Shown: one piece after another, positions 1 through 11,228 of the stretch | How positions within the stretch are numbered: the stretch's first letter is position 1 | Layout: each line of letters starts with the position of its first letter | DNA from: Branchinecta lynchi | Lineage: Eukaryota > Arthropoda > Branchiopoda > Anostraca > Branchinectidae | Reading direction: 5' to 3' | Length of the DNA: 64,000 nucleotides | Assembly: GCA_023053575.1 (NCBI GenBank) | Contig: JAKZAP010000014.1 | Location: 21,912,938-21,976,937, forward strand | Notes under the pieces: model-generated | What the model was told of the DNA's origin: nothing | Databases searched by the model: none | The model's input: only the letters and a program-made list of their open reading frames with translations | Made by a program: the position numbers and the translations under genes

Positions 1-90
1 TACCGGAAAATCAAAAGATACCTTAGCAGAATCCAAATAACTCAGTGTATCCAGTTAGATGATAACAAATAAGCTGGCTTTAGTAAAACT

Positions 91-430
91 TTAAAGGACA
101 CCTCACACTACATAGTTTTGTGCTGAGATGTTCCGAGACAGTTCACTATTTTACAACTAAACTATGCTTACAGAAAATTACAGACGGCTTCGGCTGTTTT
201 AGCCTCTTTCCATGTCCCTTACCTTGGATGACAATCTTGTCAAATTTGCATAACCGGGCTCCGGACGAATACAGTCCTCGGAATCGGGTGCATGATAAGT
301 CACGTACAGAGAACAATCATGGCAAGCGGGATAATCAGTGTATTTCTAAATGGGGGACAATGGATGGAAATACTACTGAAGTAGAATGAATTAGGCTAGT
401 TGAATGTGTCATAAGTGCGACATGTCCTTC
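91..430. repeat. TTTAAAGGACAC MITE-like element, copy 1
   Basis: A non-coding element of about 340 bases opens with TTAAAGGACACC and closes with a decayed form of TGTCCTTTAA. It matches 1473-1820 along its length; shared blocks include GCTTCGGCTGTTTT and ATTTGCATAACCGG. Terminal TTAA plus short inverted ends suggests a piggyBac-type MITE by inference. No transposase frame is present. Confidence 0.6.
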
Positions 431-865
431 AAGAAGAAGAAAAGGAAAATCAGAACAGGGTTCCACCCTTTCTCGTTTTTCATCGTAGCTTACCTAAAAA
501 TTAAATCTGGTAGGCTAAAAATTTCGTGCCAAAATGAAAATAATTGAACTGCGACAGCGTAGCTGATGTCTACTTTCAGACCCCCCCCCCCCCCATCTGC
601 ATTATTGGATAACACGTAATAGCACTTTCGCTAATAGACTATGCGGTAGTATTTCAAAGAAAATATAGGGGAGCCATATATCATTTTCAAAAGCTTGTGT
701 GGGAAACGTAATATCTAGGCGAGAGCTTTCTCAAAATCGCCCTTTGTCCCCATAGCCTCCATGCAAAAAGCTTGACCCAAATCCCGTCACGAATAAACAA
801 ATTTACCATATATAGCTATTACAGCTGGTTCTTTAAGGGATGCAGATGTAAGTGATCAGGTACTA
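431..865. other. No recognised feature
   Basis: There is no coding frame of note. The stretch holds a run of about 14 C near 580 and otherwise unassigned AT-rich sequence. Confidence 0.5.
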
Positions 866-1055
866 CACTGTAAAAAGTTTTGCGTATAAAGATTAAAGTT
901 AACTGCAGTATTTGGTACTCGGATTATCCTTAACGCAGATAAGATTAATACCAAATCTACGCAGATAAGATTAATACCAAATAGAGGTAAGATGAATCTG
1001 AGTATTAAATACTGCAGTTGTCTTCAATCTTTAAACGGAGAAAGTTTGTACAGTG
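866..1055. repeat. CACTGTAAAAAG foldback MITE, copy 1
   Basis: The element starts CACTGTAAAAAGTTT and ends AAAGTTTGTACAGTG. The arms carry GTTAACTGCAGTATTTGGTA on the left and its degenerate complement on the right, so it folds back on itself. Related copies are at 20992-22083 and 40710-40878. It is non-autonomous and has no coding sequence. Confidence 0.7.
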
Positions 1056-1199
1056 AATGACTTCGTAATTTGTCCGTCTGACCGTGATCAGAAACAGCTT
1101 TAAATACAGTTGAGAAAGTTCAATGAAAGTTATCTGGAGGCCTCTTTAGGTGAACTGGACAGAGAGTGTACCTCAATGTATAGGTATTAAAGGAAGGGG

Positions 1200-1440
1200 G
1201 GCTCAGAAACTTAGGAAACTTAAAGAGTAGGTGACGTTAAAGATTTAAAGGAAATGTTAACGTCACCGACTGGAGGAGGAGTCGTAGCCCAAAAAGCAGA
1301 GTAAAAAATGTCGAAAGACTACGCGGGTTTAAAAAAAGTAAAAAAATAAATAAATAAAGGGAACAAAGAAATGATTAGAAGGCTGACAAGGGGGAAACAG
1401 ACTGTTTTTTTTTTTGTTTTTTTTTTTTATCTTAAATCGG
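1200..1440 (+). mobile_element. 5'-truncated retroposon 3' end with GTGACGTTAA hairpin
   Basis: A perfect 10-base inverted repeat, GTGACGTTAA at 1231-1240 and TTAACGTCAC at 1257-1266, is followed by a GGAGGAGGAGTCGTAGCC block and A-rich sequence with AAATAAATAAAT. The same order occurs at 55683-56397 and, inverted, at 24060-24300. The family is interpreted as the 3' untranslated end of a non-LTR retrotransposon, because the 55.7 kb copy has a target-site duplication and an A-rich tail. Confidence 0.5.
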
Positions 1441-1472
1441 TGTCGGACGGACTTTAGTAGGAATCAGGAAAT

Positions 1473-1820
1473 TTAAAGGGCACCTCGTATTATGTTGTGT
1501 TTCTGAGGGCGTTCTGAGACAGCTGACTACTTTAAAACTTAGCTATGCTTACAGCATACTACACAAGGCTTCGGCTGTTTTTGGCCTCTTTGAATGTCCC
1601 TTGCGTTGGACGGGAAACGTGCAAAATTTGCATAACCGGTCTTCTGACCAATCATTTTTCGTCACCTAAAGCGAACAAACGTGGCAAGCTTGACGATAAG
1701 TGTAATGCCAATAGAAGAGACATGACACAGTTCTGAAGTGTAGAATCTCGGGAAAAGGAATGGATGGAAATACCACTGAAGCAGAATGACTTAGTACCTT
1801 AAGTACGACGTGTCCTTTAA
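1473..1820. repeat. TTTAAAGGGCAC MITE-like element, copy 2
   Basis: This second copy of the element at 91-430 is bounded by TTAA at 1473-1476 and 1817-1820, with inverted ends TTTAAAGGGCAC and GTGTCCTTTAA. At 348 bases with no coding frame, it is best read as a TTAA-specific, piggyBac-like MITE. Confidence 0.65.
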
Positions 1821-2429
1821 GAACCATTAAAATTGCCCAGAGTACTTCACTTAAAGGGTCCTGATCAGGTAGAAAAAGGGGCAGATAGTTGGCAGGATTC
1901 CGTCAAAAACCGATACCCGAAGTAAACCAAATAGAAACTAGACCTACGTTGCCTGGGCAACGTGAAGTGTTGCGGCAACCTTTGTCCGGCTTCGCCGACT
2001 AGTGTTGCGAGAGCAACACTTTGGTTTTGTTTCTTCGCTGTCGGTTAAATGCTGAAGTTGTCAACTTGTCGAAGCTTATAAAACGGTATGTTCTAAGAAG
2101 GACAGTCAGTAATCACACGATCAAAGGCTATTCCTCAGCGTTGTAAAAACAACAACAAAATAATATCGGAAGAAGGGACTAAATTGACTTTGCAGTCAGT
2201 TGAACTTTATCGTTTTCAATCGTAGCCATCGTGACGGATGAAAACTTGGGACAGTATCTTATATAATCTAGTTGGTATTATAAAGCTATGCGTAACTTTT
2301 CGGGATTAAAATACCATAGATGAAACTATTAATTATTAAGATATACCCGTTGCGTAAACAATTTTGATCCTAGTTTACAGCGGTAGACCATCGATACAAA
2401 CTTTCATACCGTTAGATTTATAGAAATCG

Positions 2430-3640
2430 AACAGAATGTGCACCAATTTGCACAAATTTCTAGCCCCTCATGAACCGATTTCTACTTACAAGTCCTCCTC
2501 CCGTGCTAGACATCAAGTTCACCGGAAATAAATAGTGGGTACACCCAGCTAGCAAAAGTTGCAAACCCCTCATCGCTGAATATGATAACAGGTGATTATT
2601 ACTTACAAGTCCCTTGCCTATCTTACAATGTGGAACCAAACTGTTCTTACCATCGAATACAGCGGATACAAANNNNNNNNNNNNNNNNNNNNNNNNNNNN
2701 NNNNNNNNNNNNNNNNNNNNNNNNNNNNNNNNNNNNNNNNNNNNNNNNNNNNNNNNNNNNNNNNNNNNNNNNCAAATAACAGGTACATCGACTAGCATAA
2801 GCTGCAAACCCCTCATCGAAGAAGATGATTATGAGCAAACAGTCGACTGCTGTTACAAGTCCCCTACATGTCTCGCAACCGGATCGCCTATTTTTGGTTT
2901 CATTGTGTACCTTACTACTGAAGTTGTCAACCCCTTGAAACTTTCAAACTGGTGTATCTCATGAAGGAGTTTTTGTACCAAAAAATGGATGGCATATACT
3001 TTGATCACTTCGTCAACGGCTATTGATTGCCGTCGAAATTTTTTTTTTACCTGTCTTAGTTCAAAAGTTGACTTTTTTGCCGTAGGCCAACTTTCTAACG
3101 TCCCCGCTTAGAAAGGAGCAAAAGATAAGCTCTAATTTCTTTAGCAATGCGAGAACCTTTAAAGTTTAAGAGGCACATCTGATACCATTTCTCTACCGCG
3201 AAGATGAGTGGACCATAACAGCCGATTATTACTTACAAGTCCCTATCATGTGTTATTGGGAACCGAATCGTTCTTACCATCGAATACACCGGAAAAAAAT
3301 ACCAGGTACACCAACTAGCAAGTACACCAGCTAGCCAAAGTTGCAAACCCCTCTTCGCTGAAGATGATTGTAGCATAGCAGCCGATAATTACTTACAAGT
3401 CCCTTGCATATCTTACTATTGGGAACCAAATTGTTCTTACCATCGAATACACCGGAAACAAATAACAGGTATACCAACTAGCAAAAGCTGCAAACCCCTC
3501 ATCGCCGAAGATGATTATGAGCTAACAGTCGACTGTTGCTTACAAGTCCCCTACATGTCTCACAACTCGTATCGCCTATTTTTGGTTTCAGTGTGCACCT
3601 TACTACTGAAGTTGTCAACCCCTTGAAATTTTCAAACTGG
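2430..3640 (+). repeat. Degenerate array of ~147-base units (copy 1)
   Basis: Units begin near ACCAACTAGCAAAAGCTGC and run to TTACCATCGAATACACCGG. A full unit is 147 bases, divisible by three. In the plus frame good units read as a 49-residue peptide with blocks SKSCKPLIAEDD, YYLQVPC and EPNCSYHRIH. Copy 1 has frameshifts in some units, for example an extra C near 2550. The array is broken by the gap at 2673-2772. The last unit diverges and ends at a stop after a VDCCLQVPY block. Confidence 0.65.
2673..2772. other. Assembly gap (100 N)
   Basis: Exactly 100 N lie inside the 147-base array, so the true number of units and the element's length are unknown here. Confidence 0.99.
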
Positions 3641-4500
3641 TGTATCTCATGAAGGAATTTTTGTACCAAAAAATGGATGACATATACTTTGATCAGCTCA
3701 TCAACGGCTATCGATTGTCGTCGAAAAAAAATCTACCTGTCTTAGTTCAAAAGTAGACTTTAATGCCGTAGGCCAACTTTCTAACATCACCGCTTAGAAA
3801 GGAGCTAATGATAAGCTCTAGTTTCTTTAGCAAAAAGAGAACTTTAAGTTTATGAGGCACAAGTGATACCATTTCTCTACCGCAAACCCAAGTGCAAAAA
3901 ACGAACGATAAACTCAGCTGAAATCGCGCACAGAAATGGATAGAAACAATAGATGGCAGCACCTTCGGACCCGTGGGAAAAAGCCACTTTTTTGTTACTG
4001 TAGATTTTTCTATTTATCACTCAAAGAAGATATGTTGGCTGTGGGGCCGGGGAACTGCCGCATATATTTAACACTTATAGATTTTAGTCCAATCTTCAAT
4101 TTGAAACTGGTGCCTGCCTGCTTGCGTGCTAGCACGAAGCTTTCCACTCGAAAGCAGAAACATGGTTTGATGATACGAAAGGTTCGCTACACAACTTCAG
4201 GTAGTCCTCTCTGACATAGGCTATGTAACTCCACTTCACTTCGCACACCATAGGCTCTGGCTCGAGGACAAGCAAAAACCATCCTTTTTGGCCCCAGGCA
4301 AGAGTTAGACGGAGCTTTCCAAAATGTAATGTCATATTCATCAATCCGGCCTACGGTCCACACTTTCAGTAAAAACCGCACAGGTTAGACCCTTACCAGT
4401 TACCAGGAATAAAATGAAATCGGAGTCATAGGAAAAAAACAAAAAAAAAACAAAAAAAAACGAGGACAAAACCAAAGTGTTGCTCTCGCATCACAATAAA

Positions 4501-5160
4501 TGACACATTTTTCAACTCTTCGAACACATTTTTAAAACAGTATATCTACTGCTTTCGACCTGTCCAAACATAATTATCCTGGCAGAGAGACAGTTGACAA
4601 AACAGATCTCACCGCAAATGCATTTTCCCTAAGAGAGGACATCCTTACTGCCTTTCCGCCTCTATTGTAATTTCCTGCCACTCTGCCCTTATTATCTTGT
4701 TTCCCTCAACGCATTTCTCGTCCCCGCTTCCCCCTCCCTGCTCTCTCTTTCCGAAGTGATCAATCCCGTTTTGGGGCATTTAGATGTTCCTTATTATTTC
4801 CCATTAAGAAGTGCCTTGCTGGGGGAATAGATTTCCTTCCCAGCGACTCCCTACGGGGAGAGACTTGCAAGAGACTACAAAACTAGCAGCAGGGACGCGC
4901 AATTATCTCCGGGACTGGATTTGCAGGGAAGGTCCGCGAAAAGTTTTGTTCTACTGAGACATTTCTTCGAATACTGGAATGGGTTTTGCTCTAACAATCA
5001 AACTTTAACTTTCGCATGCAAACCATTAAAGCAGAAATGATAGCTAATATTTTTATATTATTTTTATTACTTTTCTTCTTAGTAATATGCACTATCATTA
5101 GTCTGCCTATTTTGTTTTCAGACCAATTTTCATGCTTCTGGTATCAAGCCAAGTCCAATC
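4501..5160. other. No recognised feature
   Basis: Ordinary non-coding sequence with a pyrimidine-rich stretch around 4620-4760. No repeat family shared with the rest of the window was seen. Confidence 0.45.
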
Positions 5161-5531
5161 TTAAAGGACCTGTTTTACTTATAATACTAATGCAGCCTAC
5201 TTCCATAATCACTCCATATACTTCTAAACCCAGAGACCCCAATTTCGTACGGTACTTTCTAACCCCTCTAACAAAACTACGCTAATTTTCTCACTTTCCG
5301 TGTTTTGCTACCTTCGACTTGTATCACTCTGTCAACGGTTGTCTGCGAGAACTTTTTCCATCAGAAAAAACAGTTATGTAAATTTGTTCCCTGTTTATAG
5401 TCAGCGGGTCTCTGAAAAGCCTTAAAATAGCCGAAACAGTGGGTTTTCTTGAAAGCACAGCCTAGTTTTAACTTATTAAATATTTTTAAATGCTGCAAGA
5501 TGAATAGTAAATAGTGTGAGGGGTCCTTTAA
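5161..5531. repeat. TTAAAGGACCTG MITE-like element, copy 1
   Basis: A 371-base element is flanked by TTAA at 5161-5164 and 5528-5531, with inverted ends TTAAAGGACC and GGTCCTTTAA. It matches 49636-50004 in the same orientation over its whole length (shared block ATAATCACTCCATATA). Ends and target are as expected for a piggyBac-type non-autonomous element; no transposase is encoded. Confidence 0.75.
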
Positions 5532-6500
5532 GGTAATTTCACAATTAACACCCGCCTCCCCTGTCGTTTGCGATTGGTTCAGTCGGAGGTACGGACTGTA
5601 CAGGCCAACTAGAGTCAACGTGTTATGGCGGGATTAGTCAAGATTGCGCGTAATAGGCAGTGCACTTTCACCTCGGAGAAACTGCGAGTTAATCCGTTGC
5701 TTTTCTTGCGGGGATTTAACTGGGGATTTAGTTAGCCCAGATGCCAATCTTCTATTTCACTGAGCTGGGCCGGGAGTGCGATGCGGGATTGGGGGCAAAT
5801 CATCCGAAGCTTTCTGTGCTTTTCCCTAGATTTCTCTAGGCACCCATCTAACAGCATCGGGTGAACAAAATCACATCAAATACGTCGAAGATCCTCCCTT
5901 CCGACTAAATAATGATGGAGGGGGGGCATCTGTATTGAATTCCTGCAAGGTCAACAGGCTACACAATCTTGTCGCTATCAAGTATAATTTAAAGTATTTT
6001 AAGATAAGAAGCCTGTTAGTGTGTATATTAAATTTTCCTAGGTATTTTTTTTTTTTTTCATATTATTTATACTGTTTATAGAAAGGTGTGTGATTTATAG
6101 TTTATTTTTAAATGTTTTAGCCAGTTCATTTGTAGTTCGAAATGCCTTAAGGCATTTATTTTAATTGTGTAAGGGTGAACGAATGGTAGGCGAGATTTAA
6201 TAAAGCAAAGGTTCCTGGGGCGTGGGCTGAAGGCCTTCTGACACAGTAGGTGCCCACTAGCCCCAGGACCAGTCAGGAAACCGGACATAAGAGACAAGGG
6301 AAAGTCTCATGGAATACTATAATTGACCCGCAGTCAATCCAGAAATCCATGACCAGGTTGGTTCGCACATCCTAGCGAAGCTGGGATTTACATATTCAGT
6401 CCAGCCCGAGGCTTACTAGCCAAGATGGAACATAACGTTGATCAATTTACTCGTATGGCAAATCATTTACTAGAGTGGACATAAATAATATAGCGCTAAT
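5532..6500. other. No recognised feature
   Basis: Non-coding sequence with a short G run near 5920 and a T run near 6050. Two short AATGCCTTAAGGCATT palindromes occur near 6140 and 6510. Confidence 0.4.
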
Positions 6501-6514
6501 AGCCTTAAGGCATT

Positions 6515-6811
6515 TCAGACAAGTTTTTTAAGACAATCAGACAACTTTTCAAGGAAGTCACGTAATAAATTAATTCGATCCTGGCTAGCTGGATCTGCTG
6601 ACAAATAAAAAGGCATCGTCGTAAAATCGTCGTAAAAACTCGCCCGGGAAGATATAACCATCTGTTCGGAATCACGAATTCGGCTCTGACCAGCAAATGA
6701 CGCCTTTTTGTTCCAGACGGAAATTCCGACAAAAAAGACAACCACAAAGGCTACCAGAGTAAGGCCTGATATTAGGAACGGGATACTAGCGTAATAAAAA
6801 TGGTACGTCCT
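6515..6811 (-). CDS. Possible exon with a membrane segment, unknown protein
   Basis: This minus-strand frame is open from after a TAA at 6812-6814 to a stop at its low end, about 98 codons. Near its start is a hydrophobic stretch (PFLISGLTLVAFVVVFFVGI) that would span a membrane. It is followed by a polar tail with basic residues and an amphipathic end (DRINLLRDFLEKLSDCLKKL). It looks more protein-like than its surroundings but matches no family I recognise, and it does not resemble nAChR transmembrane segments. No convincing start codon is present; TTACGCTAG upstream could be a weak splice acceptor. It may be a terminal exon, a transposon remnant or chance. Confidence 0.25.
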   Translation of the reverse strand, partial: RTYHFYYASIPFLISGLTLVAFVVVFFVGISVWNKKASFAGQSRIRDSEQMVISSRASFYDDFTTMPFYLSADPASQDRINLLRDFLEKLSDCLKKLV

Positions 6812-7104
6812 TTATTCTGTCCATAAAACAGCTACAAAATGGACATGTAATGTGTCCATGTTTGTCAGAACTACAGAAGCAAAAGGCGATCTTACGGGCA
6901 AAAACGCCCACATAATCCAAATGTTGTTATGTTGAGCAGTTTCTGTGAAAATTGTACAAAAGTATTTGTAATTACATTTTCCCACGTACAGGTAACACTT
7001 CTACGAAGTTTACGAAGTATAACAAAACAACCCCCAAGTCTCGACGCAGCCTGGACAAACAATTCGTCAACCCAACCGGTATATAGTCAAATCTGTTTTT
7101 GCCC

Positions 7105-8095
7105 TGTCGCTTTTTGGTAAGTGGAGGGATACTTATGATTGTCCGTCTGTCTGTAAGGGAATGAGGTATATTAGTGAAACTTGGTGTGAGGAATGAGAAG
7201 GGAATGAGGTATTTTAGTGAAACTTGGTGTGAGGACTCTTTAGGTCGAGGGAGAGGTCGAATTCGTAGATGGGCTCTATAGCTCAACATTTAAGGGTGGG
7301 GAAGGGGGTTCAAATTCGATTCAGGAGTAAGGAGACATGCTAAACACGAATATGAAAACCATTTTGTCGCTGGACAAGTGGTTCGCCCGGAATCCGGCCA
7401 AAGCCGGAAAGTTTGTTAAAAGTAAAAGTTTTATTTAAACTTGATTGTATATTCGATTTAGCAGTAAGAAGACATGCTGAACACTTGTATGAAAATCATT
7501 TTCTCGTCGGACGAATAGTTCGCGCAAAATCAGGCCGAAACCCGAAAATTTGTTGAAAGCAAAAGTTTTATCTGAAGTTGGTTAGATGCCCGATTTAGGG
7601 GTAAGAAGACATGCTGAATCTGCTTTTGACAATCATTTTCTACCAGGACATACAGTTCGCCCAGAATCCAGCTGATACCGGAAAATTTGTTAAAAGCTGA
7701 AGTTTTATCTGAAGTTGATTAGATCTTAGATATAGGGGTAAGAAGATACGCTGAATTCGTTTTTATGTTTAAGTTTTTGCCGAAGATGTAATTTGCCCGG
7801 AATCCAGTCGAAACCGGAGATTTGGGCAGAAGTAAGGCAGGAAGATTTGATAAATTTCGTGAAGGTGGACATGACATATATCCTAGGGGTATACACATAA
7901 GCTGAATCCACATCTGAACTTTTCTCAGATGATTAGCCATTGGCTTTCTTTTGTTTCTAATCTTATTAGTAAAATTGTTCAAGGAGTCTGGCAAATACCA
8001 GATATCTACAAGACCAATATATCTGGATCGAATATTAAATTTTTGGGTCTTGTTTTGGTCTTTTGGTCTTGTTTGGTCTTTGGTCGTGTTTTGCA
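7105..8095 (+). mobile_element. GGATCCC element, copy 1
   Basis: The copy starts GGTAAGTGGAGGGATAC and has a short (TCTG/TCCG) run near 7140. It then carries degenerate ~137-base units with the core AATCCGGCCAAA..CCGG and AAGTTTTATTTGAAGTTGATT, and ends near TTAAATTTTTGGGTC. The AATGAGGTAT..GAAACTTGGTGTGAGG segment is duplicated (7156-7230). It is head-to-tail with the copy at 8115-8990. No protein is encoded. Confidence 0.7.
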
Positions 8096-8114
8096 TGGCG
8101 CAACTTTTGCCTTC

Positions 8115-8990
8115 ACTTTTTGGGATACTAAAATGTAAGGGGAGGGATACCTATGACATCGCAAAAGTTGTCCGTCTGTCCGTCCGTCCGTCTGTCCGCA
8201 CGATGAATCTTGAAGGGAATGAGATATTTTAATGAAACTTGGTGTGAGGATTCTTTGGGTCAAGGTCAAGTTCGTAGATGGGCTCTGTAGCCCTGCATTT
8301 GGGGTTAAGGGGGAGGGGTTCAAATTAAGGGGCAAACAAAATATTTTTAAACAGCTAATGTGATAGTCGATTACGGGGTAAGAAGACATGCTGAACATGA
8401 TGGACAAGTTGTTCGTCCGGAATCCGGCAAAAACTGGAAAGCTGGTTAGGAGTAAAAGTTTTATTTGAAGTTGATTAAATATTCGACTTAGGGGTAAGAA
8501 GACATTCTGAACACGATGATGAAAGCCAGTTTCTCGTCGTACAACTAGTTCGCCCGGAATCCGGCCAAACCGGAAAATTTGTTAAAAGCGAAAGTTTTAT
8601 TTGAAGTTGATTAGATGACAGATTTAGGGCTAAGAAAAGACGCTGAGTCTGTATACGACAATACCTTTTTACCCGAACATATAATTCGCTAAAGTTAGAT
8701 GTTCTTTAAGGGGATAAGGAGATACGCTGGGTTTGTTTCTGAATTTTCTTTTTGTTGCTGGACAAGTAGTTCGGCCGAAACCGGAAACTTGGCAGAAATA
8801 AAGCAGGAAGTTTTGGTCAATGTCGTCAAAATAGATATGGCTTATGGAGGTAAATCTGAACTTGGTTATCTTAGATGGTTAGCGCGGCGAAGACTGGATT
8901 TGGCGATACAAAGAAATGACCCAATTGTCTGGATCAAATATTAGATTTTTGGGATCCCATCGAAAGCTTAGGTCTTGTTTCATTCGCACA
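8115..8990 (+). mobile_element. GGATCCC element, copy 2
   Basis: It begins with TTTTGGGATACTAAAA and GGGGAGGGATACCTATGAC, then a TCCG/TCTG run (8170-8200), AACTTGGTGTGAGGATTC, several degenerate subrepeats, and TTTTTGGGATCCCATCG at the end. The palindromic TTGGGATCCCAA motif marks both ends in good copies. Confidence 0.75.
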
Positions 8991-9159
8991 GTTTTGCGAT
9001 TGTTCAATTTAAAGAACTACAAATCCTCGCCAGACACTTGGTTTACAAATGGAAGAAGAAGCGTGATTCGGAGGGTTATTGGAACAAGTTTGTTCCGGTT
9101 CAAGCACTAAAATAATTTTGCGTCTATAATGTCATGTAACAAAACATCTGCCTGCGAAC

Positions 9160-9535
9160 TTTCAGATACCATAGTATATGATAGTATTTAGAGTCGTGTT
9201 AGCATGGTTTAAAGTCGTGTATTACTATGGTATCTGAAAAGGCCATCTCACTTTCTTCATCACCATCACAAGACCCTAGGTTTTTGTTGGTGGGAAAGAA
9301 GTGTGGCATTAGTGATGTCAGTGGATCTGACTATTTCTTTGTGAGTGACTTCTAACAGAGCAAATTCAGCAATTGTAGTTTTTCAAATCAATCATAGTAT
9401 CAGATACCACAGTAACTGCAAAACTGACTAAATGCAGGTCCAGTTGACCAGCAGGTGCAAGTCAGATACCATGGTAGCTGCCAAAAAAAAAGGCAAAATG
9501 CAGAACCACTTGACCAGCAGAGGCAAGTCAGATGC
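9160..9535. repeat. GGTATCTGATACC repeat, copy 1
   Basis: Several direct and inverted copies of CAGATACCAYRGTA occur, with a core containing GTTGGTGGGAAAGAAGT. The same core and ends are at 48205-48497 and, shorter, at 30885-31075. It is probably a non-autonomous foldback-type element. Confidence 0.6.
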
Positions 9536-9544
9536 CATGGTCTC

Positions 9545-10365
9545 TTAAAGCCAGGGACCCATAATTTTTCTGTAATGACTCGCCATTCAGGGGGCTTGTC
9601 ATTTCCTATGCTTCTATGTTGCTATGTTGTCCGAGCCTCACCTAGTTTCTAAAAATTCCGCTCTGGCCGAATCGGCGTTCTTGCTCAGATAGACAAAATT
9701 GCCAGCATGCCACCAGGTACCTAAGCTAGAACAAAAGATCGAGGATACTCTTCCATTACAGAGAGAAATACTCCTAGTTCAGCTGCGAACAATTTTGTCT
9801 ATCTGAATATTCGGGTAGTTTGTCCCCGTGGGTATTTCTCGAACTATCTGACGCTCGGTCGAGAGCGCTTCAGAAATCTCTTACTGACATTCCCCCTGAA
9901 TGGCGATTCCAGGATGGGTGAATCCGATCATGAAAGGATTCCAATCCGAATCCGAATCAAGGGCTAGGTACAAATCCGATTCCGAATCCACCATTTCATA
10001 CTGAGGATTCGAATCCGACCTTAACAAAAATAAAATGATGTGTATTATAAAAATTTATAGAGGCGAAAGCCTTATTATTCCAATTATATTTAATAAACAC
10101 AGGATATCTAAGGTATCACAGAACGTGATAAATTACTGAGGATGTTCGGTGGTGGAGACCAAAAAGTTGGATTGCCGAAGCACACTGTCTAAAAATTGGG
10201 AAAACGGAAACTAGAATGATGAAGTCTAGGAATTTGAGCGGATTCTTAAAATTGAGGCTTTGGAATCCGAGTCCGAATCCAGCCTGACAAGCAGAAGATT
10301 CGAATCCGGATTCACCCATCTCTGGGCGAGTCATTACAGGAAATTTATGGTTCCCTGTTAAACCG
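9545..10365. repeat. Outer foldback element, interrupted
   Basis: The left arm, from CCAGGGACCCATAATTTT to CGCCATTCAGGGGG, is the complement of the right arm (CCCCCTGAATGGCGA, then GTCATTACAGG and GGTTCCCTG). The right arm is split by the element at 9906-10325. The centre has a smaller inverted pair, AGATAGACAAAATTG and CAATTTTGTCTATCT. Confidence 0.65.
9906..10325. repeat. Inner foldback inserted in the outer one
   Basis: The arms start TTCCAGGATGGGTGAATCCG and end CGGATTCACCCATCTC, and both are rich in GATTCGAATCCG motifs. The short GGCGA on both sides (about 9902 and 10323) is a likely target duplication. Non-coding. Confidence 0.6.
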
Positions 10366-11228
10366 CAATTAAGGTGCTTCTCAACGAAAGCTTCGGCTAG
10401 ACAGCAAGAACTTGCTTGATTTGCTTCACAATGCTAAGTAGCAGAGCTGATTAGCTTCTCAGATCACTTTCCGATTATTCCGCTTCCCCACAATCCTTTG
10501 TTCTTATTCAACGGAGCAATACTCCCCGCTGCGATTCCCTCTCATGAATGTCTGGTCAGTCAAAGGCGTCAAAGCGGCGAGAACGGAAGCGAAAGGGCAT
10601 GGTTCAAGTCCATACGTCCTTGTCGACACATCCAATTAGGGAAAATTAGCCCCAGTGGAGGGATATCACTCGAGTGAAAATCATTGCCTACTCATGTGAA
10701 AGAACGTTCTTCAAGGACAGGGTTGCCAAACTGGTGAACTATAAAGATCGGATACGATTTCTTAAAAAACAGTGCATTTTCAATAACAAATCCGGCGTTG
10801 CAACAGTTTTTGCTTCATCCATCTTTTTTTTTTTTTGTAAGAGGAAAGACCACTGTGAAAATGAAAATCTGGCCGATAAAAACGGCATCAGCAGATAAGG
10901 TGTATCATTGAACTACTCAATTAACGTATGGAGAGCAGTATTCTTTTAAAGCACATCTCTTATTAGAAATGATCTTTCCACGATGAAACGGCCCAGAAAC
11001 ATCATTTTTGGGAAATACCATTACTTTCCACGTGTGATAGACTATCTTCTTATTACAGCTTGCCGACTCTATCTATCCTTCCCCCTCTCGGACGCGGCGG
11101 CTGGACGCAAAATATTTGAAAACTGAACGCGCCGTATTTAAAAGTTGAGACATTATAGCAAACGATGGTGCCGTACTCCGCGAGGAGAGACACCAGATTT
11201 GACAGCGCCTGCTTGCTCACATCTTAAG
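10366..11228. other. No recognised feature
   Basis: No conserved coding frame or shared repeat was recognised. A T run is at about 10820. Confidence 0.45.

Larger units (their letters stand above)
1943..4500. mobile_element. Hairpin-ended repeat element with 147-base array, copy 1
   Basis: The left end carries three successive hairpins: a GTTGCC/GGCAAC stem, CCGGCTTCGCCG, and GTGTTGCGAGAGCAACAC. The last is followed by TTTGGTTTTGT. The right end repeats that block inverted (ACAAAACCAAAGTGTTGCTC), forming a terminal inverted repeat of about 28 bases. Inside lie the 147-base array and a conserved tail containing GGCTGTGGGGCCGG. The copy at 32683-35745 matches end to end apart from internal duplications. 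No transposase is recognised, so the class is unknown. It contains the only assembly gap. Confidence 0.7.

Noticed and set aside
580..593. Poly-C and poly-G tracts as regulatory or telomeric sequence
   Set aside because: They recur as internal parts of repeat elements or isolated homopolymers, without telomere-type units.
2460..2964. Open frames running across the N gap
   Set aside because: They are open only because N cannot encode a stop; the sequence on both sides is the 147-base repeat.
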